Positions 48,263 to 58,744 of a stretch of 64,000 bases of DNA are shown one piece after another. Made by a program: the position numbers and the translations under genes. The notes under the pieces are model-generated. The model saw only the letters and a program-made list of their open reading frames with translations. It searched no databases and was not told the origin of the DNA. The stretch lies in contig CANKXX010000007.1 of the NCBI GenBank assembly GCA_947487835.1, positions 1 to 64,000 on the forward strand, given 5' to 3'. The stretch comes from an uncultured Microbacteriaceae bacterium. GTDB lineage: Bacteria > Actinomycetota > Actinomycetes > Actinomycetales > Microbacteriaceae. Each line of letters opens with the position of its first letter. Positions within the stretch are counted from its first letter, which is position 1.

Positions 48263-48307
48263 GGACGGTTAACGAGAGTCGTCCGTGACGGTTAACGGAA
48301 GGTGAAC
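48263..48307 (-). promoter_or_regulatory. PHO-box-like direct repeats upstream of pstS
   Basis: Read on the minus strand, two contiguous 11-mers GTTCACCTTCC (48297-48307) and GTTAACCGTCA (48286-48296) are followed 12 bases later by GTTAACCGTCC (48263-48273). The unit G-T-T-N-A-C-C at 11-bp spacing is the actinobacterial PhoP/RegX3 pattern. It lies 69-113 bp before the pstS start. Confidence 0.75.
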
Positions 48308-48411
48308 AGGACCGTCGCCCCGCGGGGCGTTCGCCACAGGCTGACGGCCGGGGAGAACGCGGGCGGGTCCGAGCGGGTACGGCGGACGCGGGATCCGCAC
48401 GGCATCCGCAC

Positions 48412-48490
48412 GGCCGCTGAGCCTGTCGAAGCGACGGGACCTCCCTCGGCTCCGGGGGTGCCTCGCGTCCCTTCGACAGGCTCAGGGACC
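48412..48490. repeat. Inverted pair of dispersed hairpin repeats between mutT1 and the pst operon
   Basis: A direct type-B copy (48412-48435, arms GGCCGCT/AGCGAC) and an inverted type-A copy (48467-48490, arms GTCCCTT/AGGGACC) 31 bases apart. They occupy the space downstream of mutT1 (48556) and upstream of the pstS control region. Confidence 0.85.
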
Positions 48491-48555
48491 GTAGTGGGCG
48501 TCATTCACGGTCGCGGACAGCCCCTGGTTCTACCCCTTGGGGGAGTGCGTCTGTT

Positions 48556-49531
48556 CTACTCCTTGGGGGAGTGGGTCTCGATCGCGGCGATGCCGAGCGT
48601 CGGGTCGTCCGCGGACAGGTGCACGACGGTGAACTCGGCGGGGCTCAGCATCCCGGCCCGGGTGAGCCGCAGGGCCGAGCGCGTATGGGTCAGCACCGCG
48701 ATCTCGTGCAGGATCTCCGGCAGCACCGGGCTGTGGCTGCACAGCACGGCGGTCCGTCGCCGCTCGATGCGCCGCTCCACGATCTCGCGCACGGACCCGC
48801 CGTGCTCCTCGTAGGCGTCCTGGCTGATGCCGGCCGTCGTGCGGATCTCGAGGCCGAGGGCCTCGGACGCCGGCTGCAGTGTCTCGATGCACCGGGTCGC
48901 GGTGCTGCTGATGAGCACGCGGGGTCCGAACGTCTGCAGCGTCGGCACGATCGCGCTCGCCTGGCGCCGCCCGCGCGGCTTCAGCGGGCGGGAGGCGTCG
49001 GGACCGTCCCACTCGAACGGCTGCACGGCCTTGCCGTGCCGCAGGACGATGAGGGCGAAGGTGCGCGCCACGCCACGGTCGATCTGGTCGGCGAAGAGCT
49101 GCAGCACGTCGATGTCGCTCGCATAGGTCAGCAGCGCGAGCGCGGTCGGGATGGGCAGCCAGTCGAGGCCGTCCACCTCCCGGTTGGGCGTGAAGGTCGA
49201 CTCGGCGATCGCCTTCTTCGTCGCCTCGGCGGCCCAGTAGTGGACCTCCTTCGTGCGGCCGTTCGGGATCGGGTACTCCACGGCGCCGAGCGGGGTGCCG
49301 AGGAAGACGCGGAGGCCGGTCTCCTCGAGCACCTCGCGCACGGCCGTCTGCGCCAGCGTCTCGCCGGGATCGAGCTTGCCCTTCGGCAGGCTGAAGTCCC
49401 TGTGCTGGGTGCGGTGGATGACGAGGACCCGCACGTCGTCGCCGATGCGACGCCACACGACCGCGCCGGCCGCGTAGACGACCCCGTCGGCCGTGCTCAG
49501 GCGCCGGCCCCCATCACCGGAAGGCACCGCA

Positions 49532-49545
<14 letters not shown>
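48556..49545 (-). CDS. mutT1: Nudix hydrolase fused to a histidine phosphatase domain (MutT1 type)
   Basis: 329 aa. The N-terminal Nudix domain carries the full box [20 protein letters not shown] (then TGL). The C-terminal histidine phosphatase domain starts at VLRHGKA, with a second His at [10 protein letters not shown]. Mycobacterial MutT1 proteins with this architecture hydrolyse 8-oxo-dGTP and dinucleoside polyphosphates. It overlaps ppk, which lies upstream. The GTG at 49545 has GGAGG upstream, but an 18-bp tandem duplication supplies a second GTG at 49527. Confidence 0.88.

Positions 49546-49547
<2 letters not shown>
49512..49547. repeat. 18-bp tandem duplication at the ppk/mutT1 junction
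   Basis: The 18-mer starting CATCACCGGAAGG occurs twice back to back (49512-49529, 49530-49547). Each copy carries the ppk stop sequence and the mutT1 GTG start. Confidence 0.95.
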
Positions 49548-51715
<2,168 letters not shown>

Positions 51716-51904
51716 TGATCCATCTTGTCACCGCGCGGCTCCCGGAGAACGGAAACGGCGGGGGAACCGGCGACGGAGGCCGGGCGAACCCTGGTCGCCG
51801 CGCGGCGTGGCGGCTGGCGTCGGTTTGTCAGCGCGGATCCGATGCGGTCCGGGTGGCGCGCGTCCGGGTGGGTTGAAGCGAGCGGGATGGGCACGCGTTC
51901 CGGC

Positions 51905-52927
51905 TCAGCGGCGGTACTGCACGTCCACGGCGGCGTCGGTGAAGCCCTCCGAGCGGTACAGGCGCACGGCGGAGGCGTTGTCCTCCTCCACGTAGAGCGT
52001 CACGCGGCTCACCCCGCGCTCGCGCAGGCGGTCGAGCCCCGCGCGCAGCAGGGAGCGGCCGATCCCGGCGCCCGCCCGGTCGGGATGCACGCCGAGCACG
52101 TAGATCTCGCCCTCGGCGTCTTCGACGCTTCCCGCGGGACCCGGGCTGCCCTCGCTGACGGCGGCTCCGCCGTCCGCGGCGCCGGTGGCGTCCCCCTCGG
52201 GGAACTCGACCTTGAGCCAGCAGAACCCCACGAGGGTGCCGGCCTGGTCGCGGGCCAGGAGGAAGTCCTCGGGGTCGAACCAGGGCTCCGCGCGCCGGGC
52301 GTCGAGATCGTCCCGCGTCTGGCCGCCCTGCTCGGGATGGCTCGCGAAGGCGAGCGCGTTCAGGCGCAGCCAGTCGTCGGCGTCCCGGTCCGCGTCGAAG
52401 GTGGAGAGGAGGAGGTCGGCGCGACCCCAGGGCGTCGCGTCGACGCGCGGGGGAGCCGACAGCTTGAGCAGCACCCGCGACCGCGCGAAGCCGAACCGGT
52501 CGGCGAGCACCGCGGCGCCGGGGTGGTCGCCGTGGGCCCAGGCGCCGAGGCCGTGCGGGGCGGAATCGATGAGGTGAGCGAGGATCGCCGTTCCCACGCC
52601 GCGACGGCGGTACTCCGGGGCGACCAGGAACTCGGCCTCGGCGGTCCCCGTGCCCTCAGTGCTCTCCGTGCCCTCCGTGCTCTCCGTGCCATCCGCGGGG
52701 TCCGCGTCGTGCTCGGGTACCGAGAGCACGGCGGCGCCGGCGAGGGACCCGCCCACGCGCGCCTCGATCAGAACGGGTCCGTGATCGCGTCCCACCGTGA
52801 GCATCGACTGCTCGTTGACGGCGCGCTGCCCGTCGACCCGCTCCGCGTCCGCGACGAGCCGCCGGAACCGGGCGAGCGCCTCGGCGTCGCCGGGGCTAGG
52901 AGCGGACAGCCGAACCGGAACGCTCAT
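51905..52927 (-). CDS. mshD: Mycothiol synthase (mycothiol acetyltransferase)
   Basis: About 340 aa with two GNAT domains: acetyl-CoA + Cys-GlcN-Ins to mycothiol. The C-terminal domain has the active acetyl-CoA site [21 protein letters not shown] and ends [20 protein letters not shown]; the N-terminal domain has [18 protein letters not shown] low-complexity TEGTES repeat is inserted around residues 82-95. ATG at 52927 or 52933. The start overlaps the 3' end of glnR by 32-38 bp, the known actinobacterial arrangement. Confidence 0.93.
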   Translation of the reverse strand: MSVPVRLSAPSPGDAEALARFRRLVADAERVDGQRAVNEQSMLTVGRDHGPVLIEARVGGSLAGAAVLSVPEHDADPADGTESTEGTESTEGTGTAEAEFLVAPEYRRRGVGTAILAHLIDSAPHGLGAWAHGDHPGAAVLADRFGFARSRVLLKLSAPPRVDATPWGRADLLLSTFDADRDADDWLRLNALAFASHPEQGGQTRDDLDARRAEPWFDPEDFLLARDQAGTLVGFCWLKVEFPEGDATGAADGGAAVSEGSPGPAGSVEDAEGEIYVLGVHPDRAGAGIGRSLLRAGLDRLRERGVSRVTLYVEEDNASAVRLYRSEGFTDAAVDVQYRR

Positions 52928-53588
52928 CGTCATCCTCGTACACGTTGAACCGGTAGCCGACGTTGCGCACGGTGCCGATGAGGGACTCGAGGTCGCCGAG
53001 CTTCGCCCGCAGGCGCCGCACGTGCACGTCGACCGTCCGGGTGCCGCCGAAGTAGTCGTAGCCCCACACCTCGCTCAGCAGCTGCTCGCGCGTGAAGACC
53101 CGGGACGGATGCGTGGCGAGGAAGCGCAGGAGCTCGAACTCCTTGAAGGTCAGGTCGAGCGGCGTGCCGTGCACCTTCGCGGAGTAGCTCGCCTCGTCGA
53201 TGACGACGCCGGAGGCCTGGATCTTGGACGCGGTGTGCACCTCGCTGGCGCGGCCGATGACCAGCCGGATGCGGGCGTCCACCTCGGCGGGACCGGCGGA
53301 CTCGAGGATGACGTCGCTCGCGCCCCAGTCGGCGCTGACGGCGGTGAGGCCGCCCTCGGTGAGGATGAGCACGAGCGGCACGTTCACGCCCGTGGTGGTG
53401 AGGATTTTGCAGAGCGACTTCGCGCTGGCGAGATCGGCGCGGGCGTCGACGAGGATGAGGTCCGAGGACGGGGCGTTGACGAGGCTGGCCGGTTCCGCGG
53501 GGATCGAGCGGACGCGGTGGCTGAGGAGGGCGAGCGACGGGAGCGCCTCAACGTCCGTCGCAGACGTGAGGATCAACAGCTGCGCCAC
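52896..53588 (-). CDS. glnR: GlnR-type orphan response regulator
   Basis: 230 aa OmpR-like. The receiver domain has the conserved Asp48 in [10 protein letters not shown] but lacks the typical acidic pocket and the usual Lys, as in the phosphorylation-independent GlnR proteins. The C-terminal winged helix is complete: [50 protein letters not shown] and TVRNVGYRF. GlnR controls nitrogen assimilation in actinobacteria. Overlap with mshD implies co-transcription. No histidine kinase is adjacent. Confidence 0.88.
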   Translation of the reverse strand: MAQLLILTSATDVEALPSLALLSHRVRSIPAEPASLVNAPSSDLILVDARADLASAKSLCKILTTTGVNVPLVLILTEGGLTAVSADWGASDVILESAGPAEVDARIRLVIGRASEVHTASKIQASGVVIDEASYSAKVHGTPLDLTFKEFELLRFLATHPSRVFTREQLLSEVWGYDYFGGTRTVDVHVRRLRAKLGDLESLIGTVRNVGYRFNVYEDDDERSGSAVRS

Positions 53589-53728
53589 TCACGATCCTCT
53601 CGTCCCGGGGATTTTTCTCATCCTAGCGGCGCTTGCGCCGGCTCCTTTTCCCACCCCCGGGATCGCCGCGGGCCGTCCGGCGGCTGCCGCGTGCCGCACG
53701 GCAGAGGGGGGTGCGGCACAATGAACGG

Positions 53729-53998
53729 GTGGTTGGCCAGTGGAAGAGCGTCGTGCCGGTGTGGATCCTGGCCGTTGTCGGCGTGGTCCTGGTCGCCGTC
53801 CTCGCCGCTCCCGACGACTACCTGGACTGGCTGCCCGTACTCCTCGGCGGCGGTGTCATCCTGACGTTCGTCATCCAGCTCGCGCTGCCCCGGAAGACGG
53901 GATTCGTCGGCCGGGCGATGCTCAGCATGTGCGGCCTCGTGGTCCTGCTCGCGCTGGCGACGGCGGTGCTGGCGGCCGTGTCGCCCCTGGTGGGCTAA
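53729..53998 (+). CDS. Small three-helix membrane protein
   Basis: 89 aa from the GTG at 53729 (GTG at 53711 also in frame). Hydrophobic segments at about 7-25, 32-52 and 61-84. The loop DDYLDWLP lies between the first two. CACAAT 6 bases before the GTG could be a leaderless -10. Divergent from glnR. Function unknown. Confidence 0.7.
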   Translation: MVGQWKSVVPVWILAVVGVVLVAVLAAPDDYLDWLPVLLGGGVILTFVIQLALPRKTGFVGRAMLSMCGLVVLLALATAVLAAVSPLVG

Positions 53999-54001
53999 AA
54001 T
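53996..54001 (+). promoter_or_regulatory. -10 box TAAAAT that includes the upstream stop codon
   Basis: TAAAAT is a near-consensus -10, followed by 6 bases and the ATG at 54008. Its first three bases are the TAA stop of the preceding gene. Confidence 0.6.
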
Positions 54002-54007
54002 CGATCC

Positions 54008-54124
54008 ATGTCCTCGCTGATCGCCCTCGAACTCTTCTACACGGGCCTGTTGGTCCTGGCGACTCTCGCGATCGGCGCCGTCTCGGTTGTCGTGCTGTAC
54101 AACCTCTTCCGCGGTCAGAGCTGA
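54008..54124 (+). CDS. 38-residue single-span membrane protein
   Basis: ATG to TGA encodes 38 aa: a short polar start (MSSLIALELFYTG), one hydrophobic helix (LLVLATLAIGAVSVVVLYNL) and a basic tail FRGQS. It is not overlapped by any other credible gene. The near-consensus -10 at fixed leaderless spacing strongly suggests it is expressed. Function unknown; it might work with the adjacent small membrane protein. Confidence 0.65.
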   Translation: MSSLIALELFYTGLLVLATLAIGAVSVVVLYNLFRGQS

Positions 54125-54167
54125 CGCTCGCTCTTCCCGCCGATCCGTCCGAAAGACAGGTCGCGCC

Positions 54168-54785
54168 ATGATCGAACTTCCCGTCGGGCTGCCCGCTGAG
54201 CTCGTCCCCCTGTCCTGGCTGCTCGGCGTCTGGGAGGGGTCGGGCATGGTCGAGTACGTCGTCGGCGACGACGTTCGACGGCACGAGTTCCGCCAGCGCG
54301 TGAGCTTCAGCCACGACGGCCTCCCGCACCTCAACTACAGCTCGTCGACCTGGCTGCGCGACCCGGCCGGCGACAGCTACGTCGGTGGAACCACGCCGCT
54401 GGCCACGGAGACCGGGTACTGGCGGCTCAGCCGGCCGCTCGGTGCGGCCGACCCCGGCCCCGGTCTGCTGCCCGGTGTGGGGGACCCGCCCTACCAGACC
54501 GCCTCGGACGTCGAGACGCTGCGCAACGACAACGAGGGCTTCGACATCGAGGTCTCCCTCGTGCATCCCGGCGGGGTGAGCGAGGTCTACCTCGGCCAGG
54601 TCCGCGGCCCGCGCATCGACCTCGCGACGGACGCCGTCATGCGCACCGACGGGTCCAAGAGCTACTCCGCCGCGACCCGTATCTACGGGCTCGTGGAGCG
54701 CGACCTGCTGTGGGCGTGGGACATCGCCGCGCTCGGCCAGGACCTGCGCACGCACGCATCAGGAAGGCTGGCCCGCGTTGACTGA
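54168..54785 (+). CDS. Nitrobindin-like / FABP-fold heme-binding protein (DUF1794)
   Basis: 205 aa. The N-terminal WLLGVWEGSGMVEY matches the GxWxGxG motif of nitrobindins. The beta-barrel continues with HEFRQRVSFSHDGLPHLNYSSSTW and ETGYWRLSRP. Family members bind ferric heme and react with nitric oxide or peroxynitrite. It overlaps the YgfZ gene by 8 bp. The ATG follows GAAAGACAGG. Confidence 0.83.
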   Translation: MIELPVGLPAELVPLSWLLGVWEGSGMVEYVVGDDVRRHEFRQRVSFSHDGLPHLNYSSSTWLRDPAGDSYVGGTTPLATETGYWRLSRPLGAADPGPGLLPGVGDPPYQTASDVETLRNDNEGFDIEVSLVHPGGVSEVYLGQVRGPRIDLATDAVMRTDGSKSYSAATRIYGLVERDLLWAWDIAALGQDLRTHASGRLARVD

Positions 54786-55905
54786 GTTCCTCGCCCTCCC
54801 CGGCGCCGTGTCGGGCGAGGGGCCCGATGCCGGTGTCGCCGCCCACTACGGCAACCCCGTGCTCGAGCAGCGCGCGCTCGAGTCCGGTCGCGCCGTCGTC
54901 GACCTCTCCCATCGCGCCGTGCTCGCCGTGCCGGGTGAGGACCGGCTCACCTGGCTGGACTCGCTCACGAGCCAGAGCCTCCGCGGCCTGGCCCCGGGCG
55001 AGTCCGCCGAGACCCTGCTGCTCGACCCGAACGGCCGGCTCGAGCACGCGGTGCGCGTGCTCGACGACGGCGAGACCACGTGGCTGCTCGTCGAGCGGGA
55101 CCAGGCGGAGCAGCTGCTCGGCTGGCTCACCCGGATGCGCTTTATGCTGCGCGTCGATCCGCAGGACCGCACGGCCGACTACGCGACCGTCGCCACCTTC
55201 GGCGATCCCGCCGCCCTCGGCCTGCCCGTCGCGGCGCCGAACGACGTGCCCCTCGCCTGGCGCGACCCCTGGTCCGCCGTGCGCCCGGGCGGGCACCAGT
55301 ACTCCCACGCCGAGGACCACCCCGGCGGACAGTGGCGCGAGACCGAGGTGCTCGTACCTCGCTCCGCGCTCCCGTCGATCGCCGACCGGATCGCGGCGGG
55401 CGAACTGTCCGCGGCCGGCACGCTCGCGCTCGAGGCGCTGCGCATCGCGGCGTGGCGACCCCGGTTCGGCGCCGAGGTCGACGAGCGCAGCATTCCGCAC
55501 GAGCTCGACTGGCTGCGCACAGCCGTGCACCTGACCAAGGGCTGCTACCGCGGGCAGGAGACGGTCGCCAAGGTGCACAACCTCGGCAAGCCACCGCGCC
55601 GCCTCGTGCTGCTGCACCTCGACGGCTCGGACGCCGTGCTCCCCGGCCCAGGCGCGGTCGTGCTCGCGCCGCGCGAGGGCGAGGAGCCCGTCGCCGTGGG
55701 CGCGGTGACCTCGAGCGCGCTGCACCACGAGCTCGGCCCCGTCGCGCTCGCCGTGATCAAGCGGTCGGTGGCGCCGGACGCGCCGCTCCTCGTGCTCGCC
55801 GACGACGTGTCGATCGCCGCGGCCCAGGAGGTCATCGTGCCCCCGGATGCCGGCGCCGTCGCGAACGTGCCGCGCATCCCGCGCCTGGGCCGCGTCACCC
55901 GCTGA
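54778..55905 (+). CDS. ygfZ: Folate-binding iron-sulfur cluster repair protein YgfZ
   Basis: 375 aa, GcvT-like fold. The YgfZ signature KGCYRGQETVAK contains the conserved Cys. The N-terminal domain shows DLSHRAVLAVPGEDRLTWL. YgfZ uses THF to maintain certain Fe-S enzymes such as MiaB. The TTG start at 54778 lies inside the previous gene's end, indicating coupling with the nitrobindin-like gene. Dispersed repeats follow. Confidence 0.9.
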   Translation: MTEFLALPGAVSGEGPDAGVAAHYGNPVLEQRALESGRAVVDLSHRAVLAVPGEDRLTWLDSLTSQSLRGLAPGESAETLLLDPNGRLEHAVRVLDDGETTWLLVERDQAEQLLGWLTRMRFMLRVDPQDRTADYATVATFGDPAALGLPVAAPNDVPLAWRDPWSAVRPGGHQYSHAEDHPGGQWRETEVLVPRSALPSIADRIAAGELSAAGTLALEALRIAAWRPRFGAEVDERSIPHELDWLRTAVHLTKGCYRGQETVAKVHNLGKPPRRLVLLHLDGSDAVLPGPGAVVLAPREGEEPVAVGAVTSSALHHELGPVALAVIKRSVAPDAPLLVLADDVSIAAAQEVIVPPDAGAVANVPRIPRLGRVTR

Positions 55906-55929
55906 CGGGACGCTCGGGACGGGACGGAT

Positions 55930-56079
55930 GCGGTCCCTGAGCCCCTGCGGTCCCTGAGCCTGTCGAAGGGACGGTCCCGAAGGCGGCGATCGTCGCTTCG
56001 ACAAGCTCAGCGACCGGGAGATCAGACGTGACGGATACGGTCCCTGAGCCCCTACGGTCCCTGAGCCCGTCGAAGGGGT
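55930..56079. repeat. Largest cluster of the dispersed hairpin repeat
   Basis: Contains partial units at 55930 and 56037, full type-A copies at 55949-55972 and 56056-56079 (the last degenerate), and an inverted type-B copy at 55992-56015. It fills the gap between convergent ygfZ and the methyltransferase. Confidence 0.85.
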
Positions 56080-56097
56080 GGGGCACGCAGGAGTCGC

Positions 56098-56940
56098 TCA
56101 GTCGTCCGCGGGCCAGGCGAAGCCGCGCGGCTGCACCGCCGACCACGGCACGGTCACCTCGCCGAGCCGCCAGCGCGTCCGGCCGCCGAGCACCGGCCAG
56201 CCCGCGTCGCGGAGGTGCTGCACGCACGCGATCCAGCGCTGCGTCGGCCCGTACGGCGCGAGGGGCGCCGCCACCTGCCACGCGCGGTCCAGCGCGATGA
56301 GGAGCTCGTGCACCGGCTCGCCGGGCACGTTGCGGTGGATGAGCACCTTCGGCAGCCGCTCGGCCGCGATCGACGGACGCTCCAGGCCTGCGAGGCGGAG
56401 CGCGAGGGTCAGGCTGCGCGGGCCGGCGGGGGAGACGTCGACCCAGGTGGCGACGCGGCCGACCTCGTTGCAGGTGCCGTCGATGAGCAGGCCGTCCGGG
56501 TCGACGCGCCGGAGCATCGTGCGCCAGGCGGGCAGCACGTCGGCCTCGTCGTACTGCCGGAGCACGTTGAAGGCCCGCACGACAGTGGCCCGATCGCCGG
56601 AGGGAAGCGGCACCTCGAAGCCGCCGACCTCGAACCGCACGGCCGAGCGGACGCGCTCGTCCTGCTGCGCCTCGAGCTGCCGCCTGGCCGTGTCGACCCG
56701 GCTGCGCTCGATCTCGAACCCGACGACCCGCACGTCGGGACGCACCCGGGCCAGCCGCCCGTACAGCTCGAACGTGGTCACGCCGCTCGCGCCGTAGCCG
56801 AGGTCGACCACGAGGGGAGCCTGAGCCCGGCGCAGCTCCGGCAGTGCCGTGATCCAGCGGTCGACCCGGCGCAGCCGGTTCGTGTTCGTCGTGCCGCGCG
56901 TCACCGACCCGATGGGCGCAGACGGGGCTCGCTCGCGCAT
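56098..56940 (-). CDS. Class I SAM-dependent methyltransferase
   Basis: 280 aa. The SAM site is [16 protein letters not shown] (motif I) with the acidic residue in [12 protein letters not shown] (motif II). The second half, [20 protein letters not shown] and the tail [26 protein letters not shown], is unlike common families I can name. The target is unknown. ATG at 56940; short gap to divergent gpmA. Confidence 0.8.
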   Translation of the reverse strand: MRERAPSAPIGSVTRGTTNTNRLRRVDRWITALPELRRAQAPLVVDLGYGASGVTTFELYGRLARVRPDVRVVGFEIERSRVDTARRQLEAQQDERVRSAVRFEVGGFEVPLPSGDRATVVRAFNVLRQYDEADVLPAWRTMLRRVDPDGLLIDGTCNEVGRVATWVDVSPAGPRSLTLALRLAGLERPSIAAERLPKVLIHRNVPGEPVHELLIALDRAWQVAAPLAPYGPTQRWIACVQHLRDAGWPVLGGRTRWRLGEVTVPWSAVQPRGFAWPADD

Positions 56941-57069
56941 CGTCCCACGCTAGCGCAGCCGCGTACTTCCCCTTCCGGCCCCTCTGTCGTTCGTCCCGCC
57001 GGGCAGCAGCGCGACGCAGCCGAGCCGGTGCATCGCTTCCGGCCCCCGAGCGGCCGCGCGGAGGGTCGA

Positions 57070-57075
57070 TACACT
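57070..57075 (+). promoter_or_regulatory. -10 box TACACT for leaderless gpmA mRNA
   Basis: TACACT, then 6 bases (GGCGGA), then the ATG of gpmA. Confidence 0.55.
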
Positions 57076-57081
57076 GGCGGA

Positions 57082-57837
57082 ATGCCGAACTCGACATACA
57101 CGCTCATCCTCCTGCGCCATGGCAACAGCGAGTGGAACCAGAAGAACCTCTTCACCGGCTGGGTGGACGTGGGACTGACCGAGCAGGGCGAGGCCGAGGG
57201 GATTCGCGCGGGCGAGCTCCTGGCCGAGTCCGGGCTCCTGCCCGACATCGTCTACACGTCGGTGCTGCTGCGCGCCATCGACACCGCGAACATCGCGCTC
57301 AAGAAGGCCGGGCGCTCCTGGATCGACGTGAAGCGCAACTGGCGCCTCAACGAGCGCCACTACGGCGCGCTGCAGGGCAAGGACAAGGCCCAGACGCTCG
57401 AGGAGTACGGCGCCGAGCAGTTCAAGGTGTGGCGCCGCTCGTTCGACGTGCCGCCGCCCCCGATCGACGACGACGACGAGTTCTCGCAGGCCCATGACCC
57501 CCGGTACGCCGCCCTCGGCGACGACCTGCCGCGCACCGAGGCGCTGAAGAACGTGATCGACCGGATGCTGCCCTACTGGGAGTCCGACATCAAGGAGGAC
57601 CTCCGTGCGGGAAAGGTCGTGCTCGTGACCGCGCACGGCAACTCGCTCCGCGCCCTCGTGAAGCACCTGGACGGCATCTCGGACACCGACATCTCCGAGC
57701 TGAACATTCCCACCGGCATCCCGCTGGTCTACGAGCTGAACGAGGACTTCACGCCGGTGCAGCCGGGTGGCCGCTACCTCGACCCGGCCGCCGCCGCCGC
57801 CGGAGCGGCCGCCGTCGCGGCCCAGGGCAAGAAGTAG
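57082..57837 (+). CDS. gpmA: 2,3-bisphosphoglycerate-dependent phosphoglycerate mutase
   Basis: 251 aa glycolytic enzyme interconverting 3- and 2-phosphoglycerate. The catalytic His is in [33 protein letters not shown] carries the Glu/Arg; [17 protein letters not shown] holds the second His. The Ala-rich C-terminal tail is a common feature of the actinobacterial enzyme. A bidirectional terminator separates it from phoU. Confidence 0.96.
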   Translation: MPNSTYTLILLRHGNSEWNQKNLFTGWVDVGLTEQGEAEGIRAGELLAESGLLPDIVYTSVLLRAIDTANIALKKAGRSWIDVKRNWRLNERHYGALQGKDKAQTLEEYGAEQFKVWRRSFDVPPPPIDDDDEFSQAHDPRYAALGDDLPRTEALKNVIDRMLPYWESDIKEDLRAGKVVLVTAHGNSLRALVKHLDGISDTDISELNIPTGIPLVYELNEDFTPVQPGGRYLDPAAAAAGAAAVAAQGKK

Positions 57838-57856
57838 GCAGCGCAGGACGCACGGA

Positions 57857-57884
57857 AAAGGCCCCGGGGGAACCCGGGGCCTTT
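57857..57884. terminator. Bidirectional Rho-independent terminator between gpmA and phoU
   Basis: 12-bp perfect stem AAAGGCCCCGGG with loop GGAA, ending in CCTTTCTC; A and T flanks on both sides serve both convergent genes. Confidence 0.85.
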
Positions 57885-57908
57885 CTCGTGCCTCCTGAGC
57901 GGCGTGGA

Positions 57909-58562
57909 TCAGCTGGAGGACGGCACCAGTTCGCCGGTGGCGAGGTACTGCACCGTCTTCGCGATCGACACGGCGTGGTCCGCGAAGCGCTCGTGGTAGC
58001 GGCTCGCGAGGGTGGAGTCGACGGTGTCCACCGCCGCGCCTTTCCAGGTCTCGCCGAGCACGGCGTCGAACACGCTGAGGTGCAGCTCGTCGATGCGGTC
58101 GTCGTCGTTACGGATCTCCTCGGCGAGGCGCACGTCCTCGCTGGTGAGCAGCTGCGTGAGCTTGCGCGCGATGGCGACGTCGAGCTGCCCGAGCTCGGCG
58201 AACGTCGGGCGGAGGCTGGCCGGCACGACCTTCTCGGGGAAGCGGTAGCGCGCGAGCTGCGCGATGTGCTCGGCGAGGTCGCCCATGCGCTCGAGCGATG
58301 CGCTGATCCGCAGCGCGCTGACGACGATGCGCAGGTCGCGGGCCACCGGCGCCTGGCGGGCGAGGATGTGGATGGCGAGGTCGTCGAGGCTGCGGGCCGC
58401 TTCGTCGATGTGCGGATCGGCGGCGATGACCGTCTCGGCGAGGCTGACCTCGGACTCGTTGAACGCACGGGTGGCGTTCTCGATGGATTCCGCCACGAGG
58501 GTCGACATCTGGACGAGACGGTCCTGGACCTCTCGCAACTCCTGCTGGAATACCTCGCGCAT
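57909..58562 (-). CDS. phoU: Phosphate-signalling regulator PhoU
   Basis: 217 aa all-helical protein with two PhoU repeats. The metal-binding motifs are ERMGDLAEHIAQLARY in the first repeat and ERFADHAVSIAKTVQYL in the second. It damps phosphate-starvation signalling between PstSCAB and SenX3. The divergent arrangement with senX3-regX3 is typical. Three 11-mers of a PHO-box pattern precede it. Confidence 0.95.
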   Translation of the reverse strand: MREVFQQELREVQDRLVQMSTLVAESIENATRAFNESEVSLAETVIAADPHIDEAARSLDDLAIHILARQAPVARDLRIVVSALRISASLERMGDLAEHIAQLARYRFPEKVVPASLRPTFAELGQLDVAIARKLTQLLTSEDVRLAEEIRNDDDRIDELHLSVFDAVLGETWKGAAVDTVDSTLASRYHERFADHAVSIAKTVQYLATGELVPSSS

Positions 58563-58639
58563 GCGGGCGTCCTTCCTGTTTCTGTGGTGCGTCCGCGGGC
58601 GCGCGGCCACGCGTACGGTCCAGCGCCCATCGTGGCCCC

Positions 58640-58672
58640 GGAAGGTTAACTCTCGGTGCCGGAGGACTGAAC
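58640..58672 (-). promoter_or_regulatory. PHO-box-like repeats in the phoU/senX3 control region
   Basis: On the minus strand, GTTCAGTCCTC (58662-58672), an unrelated 11-mer, and GTTAACCTTCC (58640-58650) are in exact 11-bp register. GTTAACCTTCC differs by one base from the pstS unit GTTCACCTTCC. It lies 78-110 bp before the phoU start. Confidence 0.6.
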
Positions 58673-58731
58673 TTCTACCAAAGTAGCCCGGGACGGCAGA
58701 GAAACGGCGATTCCGTTCGTACCCCGTCTCC

Positions 58732-58737
58732 TAGTGT
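58732..58737 (+). promoter_or_regulatory. -10 box TAGTGT for leaderless senX3 mRNA
   Basis: TAGTGT, then 7 bases, then the ATG of senX3; no ribosome site in between. Confidence 0.5.
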
Positions 58738-58744
58738 TGACCCC

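Noticed and set aside
51746-51767. PHO box upstream of ppk
   Set aside because: Two contiguous 11-mers GTTCCCCCGCC and GTTTCCGTTCT can be read on the minus strand, but the second lacks the A-C-C core seen in the pstS and phoU sites, so the match is too weak.
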